From: Phytoactinopolyspora mesophila
GTDB lineage: Bacteria; Actinomycetota; Actinomycetes; Jiangellales; Jiangellaceae
Assembly (NCBI RefSeq): GCF_010122465.1
Contig: NZ_WLZY01000002.1
Location: 740,371 to 804,370 of the forward strand
DNA length: 64,000 nt
Reading direction: 5' to 3'
Shown here in pieces: positions 43,402-51,903 of the stretch. Numbering within the stretch: position 1 is the stretch's first letter; each line of letters opens with the position of its first letter. The notes below the pieces were generated by a model. It was not told the DNA's origin. It was given only the letters and a program-made list of their open reading frames with translations, and ran no database searches. The translations under genes were made by a program, and so were the position numbers.

Positions 43402-45941
43402 TGCGCGTCCCCCTGTCCTGGCTGCGCGAGTACGTGGACCTGCCGGCGGACGTGTCCGGCCGCGACGTCGCGGATCGTCTCATCCGGGCCGGTCTCGAAG
43501 TCGAGACGGTCGAGGAGGCCGGTGCCGACGTCACCGGCCCCCTGGTGCTGGGTCGGGTGCTCGAATTCAGCGAAGAGACGCACAAGAACGGCAAGACCAT
43601 CCGCTGGTGCGCCGTGGACGTCGGGCCGGAGCACAACGCCGACCGGAGCGGCGAGGGCGCGGCGTCGCCGTCTCGCGGCATTGTGTGCGGTGCGCGTAAC
43701 TTCGAGGCCGGCGACCTCGTGGTGGTCTGCTTGCCCGGAGCGGTGCTGCCGGGCGGGTTCGCCATCACCGCGCGCAAAACCTACGGCCACGTCTCCGACG
43801 GCATGATCTGCTCGGAGCGCGAGCTCGGTCTCGGTGACGATCACGCCGGCATCATGGTGCTCGATCCCGACGCCGGGAGTCCGGGCGACGACGCCGGGCC
43901 CATCCTGTACCTGCGCGACGACGTTCTGGACATCGCCGTGACCCCGGACCGCGGATACTGCCTGTCCGTGCGCGGCGTCGCCCGGGAGGCTGCGACCGCC
44001 TACGGCGTGGAGTTCCGCGACCCGGGCGAGCTGTCCAACATTGCCGGGACCATGGACACCAGCGGGCTGGCCGATGGTCCCGGCGACTACCCCGTGCGCG
44101 TTGAGGATCCTGAGCGCTGCCCGGTGTTCGTCACCCGCACCGTCACCGGTTTTGACCCCACAGCCCCGAGTCCGCGTTGGCTCCGCCGGCGTGTACAGCT
44201 CGCGGGCATGCGGCCCATCTCGCTGGCGGTCGACATCACCAACTACGTCATGCTCGAACTCGGCCAGCCGATCCACGGATACGACCGCGACCAGCTCGCC
44301 GGGACCATCGTGGTGCGGCGGGCCGACGATGGCGAGAAACTCACCACCCTCGACGGTGTGGTTCGCACGCTCGACGAAGATGACCTGCTCATCACCGACG
44401 ACTCCGGGCCGATCGGCCTGGCCGGCGTCATGGGTGGAGGCACCACCGAACTCGGTGCGAACACCAGCTCCGTGGTCATCGAGGCCGCAAATTTCGAGCC
44501 CACCGGTGTTGCCCGCACGGCCCGCCGGCACAAGCTACCCAGTGAGGCGTCGCGTCGCTTCGAGCGCGGCGTCGACCCGCAGCTGCCGGTGGTCGCGGCC
44601 ACCCGGGTGGCACAGCTGCTCGTCGAGCTGGGGGGTGCGACGGTTGAGCCAGGCGTAACGCTGGTGGGCAGCGCTCCGGCGCCGGCACCGGTCGACATTG
44701 CCGCTGATCTGCCGGCCCGCGTCGTCGGCGTGGAGTATGCGCCGGGCGAGGTCAACCGGCTGCTGACGGCCGTCGGCGCGGACGTGGTCGCCGCCGGCTC
44801 CGATCGGCTCCGGGTGACACCGCCGTCCTGGCGGCCCGATCTCACCGACCCGTTCGACCTCGTGGAGGAGGTCGCCCGGTTGCACGGGTACGACGCGGTC
44901 CCGTCGGTGTTGCCCGTCGCCCCGCCCGGGCGGGGCATCACCTTCCGGCAGCGGCTGCACCGGCGGATCGAGCGGGCGGTGGCGTCGGCCGGTTTTGTCG
45001 AGGCGCCGTCGTACCCGTTCGTAGGCGAGGCGGAGTTCGACGCACTCGGATTCCCCGCCGATGACGCCCGCAGGCGGGCCACGCGCCTGGCCAATCGGAT
45101 CTCCGATGAGCAGCCGCTGCTGCGGACCACGTTGCTGCCCGGTTTGCTGGCCAGCCTGCGCCGCAACGTCGGGCGCGGCGCCGTCGACGTCGCGATCTAC
45201 GAGGCCGGCCTGGTGTTTCTGCCCAAGCCGGGGGAGGCTGAGCCGCCACCGAGGCTGCCGGTGGAGCGCCGGCCCAGCGAGGACGAATTGGCGGCGCTCG
45301 AGGCCGCGTTGCCGGATCAGCCGCGGCGACTCGCGGTAGCCCTGTGCGGTGATCGTGAGCGGGCCGGTTGGTGGGGTCCGGGCCGGTCGTCTTCGTGGGC
45401 CGATGCGATCGAGGCGGCGCGCGTCGTCGCTGGCGCCGCCGGCGTGACGCTGCGCGTCGAACAGGCCGAAGCCGCGCCGTGGCACCCGGGCCGGTGCGCG
45501 GCGTTGTACGACGGAACGACGCTCGTCGGGCACGCCGGTGAGCTGCACCCTCGTGTCGTGCAAGCGCTGGGTTTGCCGGCGCGGACGTCGGCGATGGAAA
45601 TCGAACTCGACGGCTTGAGCGCTACGGACGATCCCGTCCCGGCGCCGGCGGTGTCGACGTTCCCGGTCGCCACCCAGGACGTGGCGCTTGTGGTCGACGT
45701 GGCGGTGCCCGCAGCGGACGTCGAGTCGGCACTGCGCGAAGGCGCCGGCGAGCTGCTCGAATCGGTCCGGCAGTTCGACGTCTACAGCGGCGCCCAAGTG
45801 GGGGAGGGGCGTAAGTCGCTGGCCTACGCACTGCGGTTCCGGGCACCGGATCGCACCCTCACGGTTGAGGAGACGACGGCGGCGCGAGACGCGGCCGTCG
45901 CCGTGGCGGCCGAACGCACCGGTGCGACGCTGCGCGGCTGA
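43401..45941 (+). CDS. pheT: Phenylalanyl-tRNA synthetase beta subunit
   Basis: An 846-residue protein with the expected domain order: an OB-fold tRNA-binding domain (~40-165, [20 protein letters not shown]), B3/B4 editing domain (~220-400), B5 (~410-480), a catalytic-like core ([19 protein letters not shown]) and a C-terminal anticodon-binding FDX-ACB domain ([20 protein letters not shown]). The length is normal for bacteria. The start overlaps the pheS stop by 1 nt. A deacetylase gene begins 4 nt after its stop and may be read through from this operon. Confidence 0.96.
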
Positions 45942-45944
45942 GCC

Positions 45945-46826
45945 TTGCGACGCCGGGAGTTCCTAATCGGTAGTGCGGCGCTGGCCGTGTTGCCGGCGTG
46001 CGGCGCGGACAGCGCTGGCCGTGGCCCAACCGCCGGTGCGCGCGAGACGATGCGCCCGTCGCAACCGCCCAGCACAGGGGGTGCAGCGAGCCCGGCCGAG
46101 GCGACGACGCCGCCCACCGCGACCGCCCATGACATCGACCCGGCGGACTATCCGTCGTCCGCGGCCGAGTGGGGTGAACACGTCGCGGGCGTGCGCACCA
46201 GGCTCGACACCGACGACACCGTCGTCGCCCTGACCTTCGACGCATGCGGCGGCGATTCCGGCAGCGGGTATGACGCCGACCTGATCGACTTCTTGCTGAC
46301 CGAGGAGATCCCGGCCACGCTGTTTTTCAATCTGCGCTGGATCGAGGCGAACGAGCGGGCCTTCACCCGCCTCGCTGCCGAGCCGCTGTTCGAGATCGCC
46401 AATCACGGCACCGAGCACCGGCCGCTGTCAGTGACCGGGCAGAGCGCCTACGGCGTGACGGGTACAGCCGGGCCGGCCGACGTCGTGGACGAGATCATGG
46501 TCAACCAGGAGGCGATTCATCAGCTGAGCGGGCACTGGCCGGCGTGGTTGCGCTCTGGCACGGCCTACTACGACGAGGTCGCCGTGCGGATCGCGCAAGA
46601 TCTCGGCTTCGAGGTGGTCAACTACGACGTGCTCGGCGATGCCGGCGCGACCTTCAGCGCAGAGCAGGTCAGCGCGGCGCTGACCGCAGCGCAGCCCGGA
46701 TCGGTGGCCTTGCTGCACATGAACCATCCAGGGAGCGGCACGGCCGAAGGGGTTGCGAGGGCCGTCCCGGAGCTGCGTGCACGCGGGTTCGAATTCGCCC
46801 GTCTCGGTGATCATGGAGTAGCGTGA
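45945..46826 (+). CDS. Polysaccharide deacetylase-family lipoprotein
   Basis: A 293-residue exported protein. The signal MRRREFLIGSAALAVLPAC carries both a twin-arginine-like RRREFL and a lipobox, so it is probably a Tat-exported lipoprotein. The NodB-like barrel has ALTFDACGG (motif 1; the usual second Asp of TFDD is replaced, giving Asp-Ala-Cys), EIANHGTEHRP (motif 2, metal-binding His pair) and LLHMNHPGS near the end. It would remove acetyl groups from a wall or extracellular glycan. The TTG start is fixed by the signal peptide and lies 4 nt after pheT. Confidence 0.85.
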   Translation: MRRREFLIGSAALAVLPACGADSAGRGPTAGARETMRPSQPPSTGGAASPAEATTPPTATAHDIDPADYPSSAAEWGEHVAGVRTRLDTDDTVVALTFDACGGDSGSGYDADLIDFLLTEEIPATLFFNLRWIEANERAFTRLAAEPLFEIANHGTEHRPLSVTGQSAYGVTGTAGPADVVDEIMVNQEAIHQLSGHWPAWLRSGTAYYDEVAVRIAQDLGFEVVNYDVLGDAGATFSAEQVSAALTAAQPGSVALLHMNHPGSGTAEGVARAVPELRARGFEFARLGDHGVA

Positions 46827-46846
46827 GCGCGCCACACTAGTAGGTT

Positions 46847-46890
46847 GCGTCCTGCGGAGTGACGCCTCCGACGCTCGGTGTGCAGGACGC
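46847..46890. repeat. Family D repeat, copy 2
   Basis: A 44-bp unit with 9-nt ends GCGTCCTGC/GCAGGACGC. It lies between the deacetylase stop and the SDR gene. Confidence 0.92.
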
Positions 46891-46912
46891 TAGGTGAGGA
46901 AGGACCACGGCG

Positions 46913-47722
46913 ATGACAGCACCATGTGAGAGGGCGCTGATCACCGGCGCCAGCCGGGGGATCGGTCGGGAGCTGGCCGTGGGATTGGCCGAGCGTGGCC
47001 TGGCGGTGGGTCTGCTCGCCCGCGACCCCGGCGCCTTGGACCAGGTCGCCGGCGAGTGCCGTGCACACGGAGTGCCCGTGGCGGTGGCGGCCGCTGACGT
47101 CGTCGACCGCGATGCCGTCGGCACAGCTGTCCGTGCGGTGAATGACGCGCTGGGAGGCATCGACCTGCTGATCAACAACGCCGGCGTGATCGAGCGCACG
47201 GATCAGGACTTCCTCCAGACCAGCATCGACGAGACCTGGCGGGTCGTCGAGGTCAACGTCTTGGGGCCGATGCTCGTGACACACACCGTGTTGCCGCTGA
47301 TGCTCCGGGCGGACGGCGGACGCGTCGTGAACCTCAACAGTGGCGCCGGGTACAAGGCGATGGCGTCGTACACGGGTTATGCGGTGAGCAAGGGCGCACT
47401 GGCCCGGCTCACCACGCAGCTGGACGCGCAGTTCCGGGACCAGGGCGTCTACGCTTTCGACGTCGCACCTGGTCATGTCAAGACCGAGATGACTACCCCC
47501 ATGCCCATGCACGCCGGGCGCACCGACTGGACGCCGCCGGAGGTGGTCGTCGAACTGGTCGCGGGGATCGGGGAGGGCCGGCTCGACGAACTTGCCGGAC
47601 GGTACTTCCGGGCCGGGGCCGACACCGTCGAGTCGCTGACGGCGCGGCGTGGGGAGATCATCGAGCAGCACGCCCGCGTGCTCGACCTCGCACTCATCAA
47701 CACCAACGACCCCCTCCGCTGA
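46913..47722 (+). CDS. Short-chain dehydrogenase/reductase
   Basis: A 269-residue classical SDR. The cofactor motif is ALITGASRGIGREL, then LLINNAGVIE, VVNLNSGAGYKAMASYTGYAVSKGAL (catalytic Ser...YxxxK) and VAPGHVKTEM. It reduces or oxidises a carbonyl/hydroxyl using NAD(P)H; the substrate is unknown. The ATG has an AGGAAGGA site. Its TGA stop is part of the left arm of a family B palindrome that it shares with the convergent MFS gene. Confidence 0.9.
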   Translation: MTAPCERALITGASRGIGRELAVGLAERGLAVGLLARDPGALDQVAGECRAHGVPVAVAAADVVDRDAVGTAVRAVNDALGGIDLLINNAGVIERTDQDFLQTSIDETWRVVEVNVLGPMLVTHTVLPLMLRADGGRVVNLNSGAGYKAMASYTGYAVSKGALARLTTQLDAQFRDQGVYAFDVAPGHVKTEMTTPMPMHAGRTDWTPPEVVVELVAGIGEGRLDELAGRYFRAGADTVESLTARRGEIIEQHARVLDLALINTNDPLR

Positions 47723-47768
47723 TCATGAACACTAGGTGACCATATTGGTTACTAGGTGTTCATGATCA
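47720..47768. repeat. Palindrome family B, copy 2
   Basis: Arms TGATCATGAACACTAGGT and ACTAGGTGTTCATGATCA pair imperfectly around a short centre. Each outer TGATCA supplies the TGA stop codon of one convergent gene (SDR on plus, MFS on minus). Confidence 0.9.
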
Positions 47769-49088
47769 TGGGGTGGGGGTGTGGTCCTCGAGCATCCTGG
47801 GTCGCGCGGCGTGCAGCCCCGCCACCACCATGACGACGACGGACGCCATCATGGTCAGGATCGAGACAGTCCATCCTCCGGTGAGGTCGTGCAGGAAGCC
47901 GAAGACGAACGGCCCGATCATCGCCATGGTGTACCCGGTGCACTGGGCGAAGGCCGACAACGCGGTGAGTCCGGCCAAGGTGCGGGCACGCAGGGTGATC
48001 ATCATGAGCATGAGCGGGAACATCCCGGCGCCCATGCCGATCAGGACGGCCCACGCCCATGCCCCCTGTGCTGGCCAGAGGATCAGGCCGGTGTATCCGA
48101 CGAGGTAGCTGGCGCCCAGCCCGACGATCAATGGTGGGATCCGCCGTTGCCGGCGGGCCAGCGGTGGCATGACGGCGGCCAGAGGTAGTCCGGCGGCGAC
48201 GAATACGGCGACGGCGCTGCCGGCTATCGCCAGGTCCAGGCCGGCGTCCACCAGGATCTGGGACAACCAGCCGGTCACGACGTAGGCCTGCATCGATTGC
48301 ATGGCGAACAGCACTGCCATGGACCAGGCAACCGGATTGCGGATCAGCGTGCGCAACTGGATGGTGCCGGGCCGCTTGGAGCGGCTGTCGTTGCGGTTGC
48401 TGACGAGCAGCGCGATCCAAGGAATCAATGCCAGCGCGGCGAGCAACGCCCAGCTACCCATTCCGGCGCGCCAGTCACCATCGACTGAGCGCGCGATCGG
48501 CACGGTCAGCCCGGACGCGGCCGCCGCACCGCCGAGCATGCAGAACGTGTACATGGCGGTGATGGTCGGCACATGACGCGGGAAGAGCGTGCGAACCAGT
48601 CCGGGCAGTAGCACGTTGCCCATCGCCATCCCGGCAAGTGCCAGGATCGACCCGGCGAAAACGAATCCGACGGCAGGCACGGCGACCCGGAGCAGCTGGC
48701 CCGCCACCATAGCGACCAATGAGATCACGATCGTGCGTTGGACGCCGATGCGAGCTCCGACCGCAGGCGCGGCCAGCCCGAACACGACGAAGCAGAACCC
48801 CGGCGTGGCGTTCAGCAGCCCGGCGACCGTCGCCGTGAGGCCGAGGTCGTCACGAATCGCCGGGATGACGGCGTCCAGCGCATTTGCCGCGGGCCGCAGG
48901 TTGAGACTCATCAGCGCGATCGCTGCGGCCGCGAGAAGCATGGCGCGCCGGTTCCGAGGTCGGGAATCGGCCTGCCCGGACGATTCAGGCGCCGACGCTC
49001 TGTAGGGTGACGCTCCCTGGGGCGAGGCTCCGTGGCCCGACGATGCCGGATCGGCGGGGTCGCGGCTGCTGCCGGCTGACGACATCAC
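47766..49088 (-). CDS. MFS transporter, CynX/NimT type
   Basis: A 440-residue permease with about twelve membrane segments after a ~45-residue Ser/Pro-rich cytosolic tail. The segment ALMSLNLRPAANALDAVIPAI and GLLNATPGFCFVVFGLAAPA are typical of the CynX/NimT (cyanate/2-nitroimidazole) subfamily. Substrates in this group are varied and not predictable. The start is GTG 49088 or the adjacent ATG 49085. Two family D repeats lie upstream. Confidence 0.9.
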   Translation of the reverse strand: MMSSAGSSRDPADPASSGHGASPQGASPYRASAPESSGQADSRPRNRRAMLLAAAAIALMSLNLRPAANALDAVIPAIRDDLGLTATVAGLLNATPGFCFVVFGLAAPAVGARIGVQRTIVISLVAMVAGQLLRVAVPAVGFVFAGSILALAGMAMGNVLLPGLVRTLFPRHVPTITAMYTFCMLGGAAAASGLTVPIARSVDGDWRAGMGSWALLAALALIPWIALLVSNRNDSRSKRPGTIQLRTLIRNPVAWSMAVLFAMQSMQAYVVTGWLSQILVDAGLDLAIAGSAVAVFVAAGLPLAAVMPPLARRQRRIPPLIVGLGASYLVGYTGLILWPAQGAWAWAVLIGMGAGMFPLMLMMITLRARTLAGLTALSAFAQCTGYTMAMIGPFVFGFLHDLTGGWTVSILTMMASVVVMVVAGLHAARPRMLEDHTPTP

Positions 49089-49135
49089 CCATCGATTGTC
49101 CCCGGTGCCGACCCGGGGCGGGCGGCGGGAGCGTG

Positions 49136-49179
49136 ACGTCCTGCGGTGTGAGCGTTGGGGGCCACGGTTGGCAGGACGC
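49136..49179. repeat. Family D repeat, copy 3
   Basis: A 44-bp unit with ends ACGTCCTGC/GCAGGACGC. It shares the inner GGTGTGAGCGTTGGGG with copy 4, 12 nt away in the same orientation. Confidence 0.9.
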
Positions 49180-49191
49180 AGCGGGGGCGCA

Positions 49192-49235
49192 GCGTCCTGC
49201 GGTGTGAGCGTTGGGGACCACGATCCGCAGGACGC
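49192..49235. repeat. Family D repeat, copy 4
   Basis: A 44-bp unit with perfect 9-nt ends. It is followed, as in copy 1, by an extra half-site (AACGTCCT at 49241). Copies 3 and 4 form a direct tandem in the divergent gap before the permease gene. Confidence 0.92.
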
Positions 49236-49381
49236 AATGCAACGTCCTCTTGCGTGTGGTCTAGACCTTTGGCGAATTTGTTTGTACGGTGAGCCGGTTC
49301 ACGTGTTGTTCAGGCACCCGCCGGCAGTCGTCAGCGCAGCCGTCCCGGCCGGGGCGCTGTGCTGATGCCAATGGAGTGTCG

Positions 49382-50791
49382 ATGACACAGCTGTCCGTCA
49401 TGGACCGGGACAGGCTGTCCCGAAAACAGACCCTAGCCTTGGGCCTTATCGTCGCCGCGCTGGTCACGGCGCTGGTCGTCAATTTCGCCGCCGATGAGCT
49501 CCGGTGGTGGGGGCTGCTGCCAATCGTCGTGTACGTGGTGCTCGTCGTGCTCGAGCTCAACGTGGTGCTGGCCACCGGCGCCGCCGTCGTCGTCGGAATC
49601 GTCCTCGCTGGAACCGCGCCGCTCGACGTGGCGACCATGATGTCGGAGTCGCTGGGCTCTTTCATCGCCGTCATCGGCTTGATCATCATGCTCGGCGGCG
49701 GGCTCGGCCGGATCGCCTCGGACACCGGCGCCGCACACACCTTGGTGCGGGAGTTGCTCCGCCGGGTCGGCGTCGACAGTCCGTTGCGGATCCAGATCGG
49801 GATCATGCTCGCATCGACCGTCCTGGTCGGCGCGCTGGGCACACTAGCGGGCGCGAATGCCATCCTGGCGCCCATCGTCATCCCGGTGGCCGCCGCCGTC
49901 GCACGTAGCCGCCCGTCGGTGGCGGCGATGCTGCACGCGGGAGGCGCGGCCGGTCTGATCATCGGCCCGTTCACGCCTCCGGTGGTGACCATCACCGGTG
50001 CGGCGGGCATCAGTTATCTCGAGTATCTGCTCGCCGCCGGGTTGCCGATGGCGGTGGTCACGTGGACCACCGGGTTCTTCATGGCGCGCTTCATCCAGCG
50101 GCGTACCGAGGAGACCGAGCAGTACTCGGAGCTCGACCTGTCCGGCCTGGACAGCGGCCCTGCCGAGTCCACCGGGCGGGAGAAGCGGGCGGCCGTCGCC
50201 TTCATCGGCACCATCGTGGCGATGGCAGTGCTGGGTGTCATCCTCGAGGCCGGATTCGCTTTCGCGATCATCGTCATGATCGTCACCGCGATCGTGACGG
50301 CCCTCGCCGGCGGCATGCGGCCCACCGAGGCGCTGGACTCGTTCTACAGCGGAGCCGCCCAGCTGCTCTGGCTGTTCTTCCTCTTCTGGCTGTTCAACCC
50401 GTTACTGGTGATGCTGGAGGAATCCGGCGCCTACGCCGCGATGCTCGAGACATTCCAGCCCACGCTCGAATCGGTCGGTGTATGGCCGTTCTTGATGCTG
50501 GCGCTGGTGATCGGCTGGATCGGGGTCGCCGGTGCGGCCGTCGCCCAGGTGGTGCTGATCGACGAACTGCTGTGGCCGCTGGCCGCCGGGCTCGGCGTCG
50601 CCCCGGTGGCGTGGTCGGCAGCGTTGCTGGGCGGCAGCCAGATCGACTGGTTCGGCCCGTTCCCCAACGCGGACATGATCGGGCAGATGGGGCTGGCTCG
50701 CTCGTCGAATCTACGCATGATGTTGTTCAACGGATGGGCCATCATGGGCGCGAACCTCGTGCTCTTCGCCTTCTTGTTCGCGATTCTGTGA
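49382..50791 (+). CDS. Ion-transporter-superfamily permease (NhaC/DcuC-like)
   Basis: A 469-residue membrane protein with about twelve hydrophobic segments in two halves. Re-entrant-type stretches such as GALGTLAGANAILAPIVIPV and IGPFTPPVVTITGAAG are typical of the ion transporter superfamily. The assignment to NhaC or dicarboxylate/gluconate subfamilies is not certain. The ATG at 49382 has a GGAG site. The next gene starts 11 nt after its stop. Context with a serine hydrolase and an N-acyl-D-amino-acid deacylase suggests uptake of an acylated amino acid or peptide. Confidence 0.7.
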   Translation: MTQLSVMDRDRLSRKQTLALGLIVAALVTALVVNFAADELRWWGLLPIVVYVVLVVLELNVVLATGAAVVVGIVLAGTAPLDVATMMSESLGSFIAVIGLIIMLGGGLGRIASDTGAAHTLVRELLRRVGVDSPLRIQIGIMLASTVLVGALGTLAGANAILAPIVIPVAAAVARSRPSVAAMLHAGGAAGLIIGPFTPPVVTITGAAGISYLEYLLAAGLPMAVVTWTTGFFMARFIQRRTEETEQYSELDLSGLDSGPAESTGREKRAAVAFIGTIVAMAVLGVILEAGFAFAIIVMIVTAIVTALAGGMRPTEALDSFYSGAAQLLWLFFLFWLFNPLLVMLEESGAYAAMLETFQPTLESVGVWPFLMLALVIGWIGVAGAAVAQVVLIDELLWPLAAGLGVAPVAWSAALLGGSQIDWFGPFPNADMIGQMGLARSSNLRMMLFNGWAIMGANLVLFAFLFAIL

Positions 50792-50802
50792 GGGAGGAGC
50801 CG

Positions 50803-51645
50803 ATGACGACGACGTGGCCGGCTGAACACGCGACCAAGCTGCGGAGCGAGCTGAACTCGATAGCCGCCGCGCAGCATGGGCGGTGGGCGTTTGCCGTGCG
50901 TGAAGGCGGCGGGCTTGTGGCCTCGGTCAACGGCGACGAGGTGATGCGCGCCGCCAGCACCATCAAGGTGGCGCTGCTCATCCTGGCCCTGCAGGATGTC
51001 GAAGCCGGGCAATGCCGCCTCGACAGCGAGCTCGATGTTCCCGAGGAGCGAGCCGGCGGAAGCGGTGTGCTGAAACTGATGCGCTCGGTGCGGACACTGC
51101 CGCTGAGGGAGGTGCTGGAGCTCATGATCGGCGTGAGCGACAACTGCGCCACCAACATCGTGGTCGATCTGCTGGGGCTTGACCACATTTCGGCCCGTAT
51201 CAACGCCCTGGGGGCCCGTAGTACCAGGCTGGAGCGCCGCCTGATGGACCTCGAAGCGGCCCGCTCCGGCCGTGACAACGTCACCACGGCCGACGACCAA
51301 GCGCTCCTGCTCGACCTGCTGACCGGAACTCAGCTGCTCAGCGAGGACGCGCGGCGGCTCGCGCTGGACATCCTCGGCCGCCAGCAATTCAACGACCGCA
51401 TGCCGGCCCGGCTCGGTCCGGACATCGTCTGCCGGCACAAGACCGGCGAGCTGTCCGGTGTGCGCCACGACGTCGGCATCTTGGAGTTCGACGGCCGGCA
51501 GGTGGTGCTGGCGGCGCTCAGCTCGGAGCTGGCGGATCCGGCGACGCACTCCGTCGGCACCGGCGTGGCCGCCGACGTCATCGGGGCAGCGGCGCAGGCA
51601 GTCGTCGAGAACGCCCGAACCCTGCCATCCGGTGCGGGACAGTAG
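50803..51645 (+). CDS. Class A serine hydrolase
   Basis: A 280-residue enzyme with STIK (Ser52-Lys55), SDN (112-114) and KTG (213-215), the class A penicillin-recognising pattern. It has no signal peptide, so it is probably cytosolic and not a resistance beta-lactamase. The ATG has an AGGGAGGAG site. It sits between the permease and the D-aminoacylase, which suggests a peptidase or amidase acting on imported D-amino-acid compounds. It is distinct from the similar enzyme at 15701. Confidence 0.85.
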   Translation: MTTTWPAEHATKLRSELNSIAAAQHGRWAFAVREGGGLVASVNGDEVMRAASTIKVALLILALQDVEAGQCRLDSELDVPEERAGGSGVLKLMRSVRTLPLREVLELMIGVSDNCATNIVVDLLGLDHISARINALGARSTRLERRLMDLEAARSGRDNVTTADDQALLLDLLTGTQLLSEDARRLALDILGRQQFNDRMPARLGPDIVCRHKTGELSGVRHDVGILEFDGRQVVLAALSSELADPATHSVGTGVAADVIGAAAQAVVENARTLPSGAGQ

Positions 51646-51654
51646 GCTCGGCAG

Positions 51655-51903
51655 ATGGCACCACGGCTGGAACTCGTCGCTCAGGACAACGTCCGTGCGG
51701 CATGTGCGCTGCAGTTGGAGGACGGTCAGGATCGATTCGTCGCGTCGGTGGCGCACTCGCTCGCCGAAACATGCGGCCAGTCGCGGATCACGGTGCTGTG
51801 GGTCGAGCACCCGGAAGGGCCGGAGCAGTTCTACTTGCGGTCGGGGTTCATCCCGACCGGTCAGAAGTTTCATGGCCAGATTGTGGGAGAGCGGTTCGTA
51901 TGA
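51655..51903 (+). pseudogene. GNAT acetyltransferase remnant with internal deletion
   Basis: An intact 82-codon frame whose first ~38 residues resemble the start of small GNAT enzymes (VRAACALQLEDGQDRFVASV, then AHSLAE). The last ~35 resemble their C-terminus (TVLWVEHPEGPEQFYLRSGF, then IPTG). The acetyl-CoA-binding middle, roughly 60-70 residues, is missing and the two ends are joined in frame. A TAGGCT box (51643-51648) lies 6 nt before the ATG and the TGA overlaps the deacylase ATG. It may survive as a translated leader for the next gene. Confidence 0.65.
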
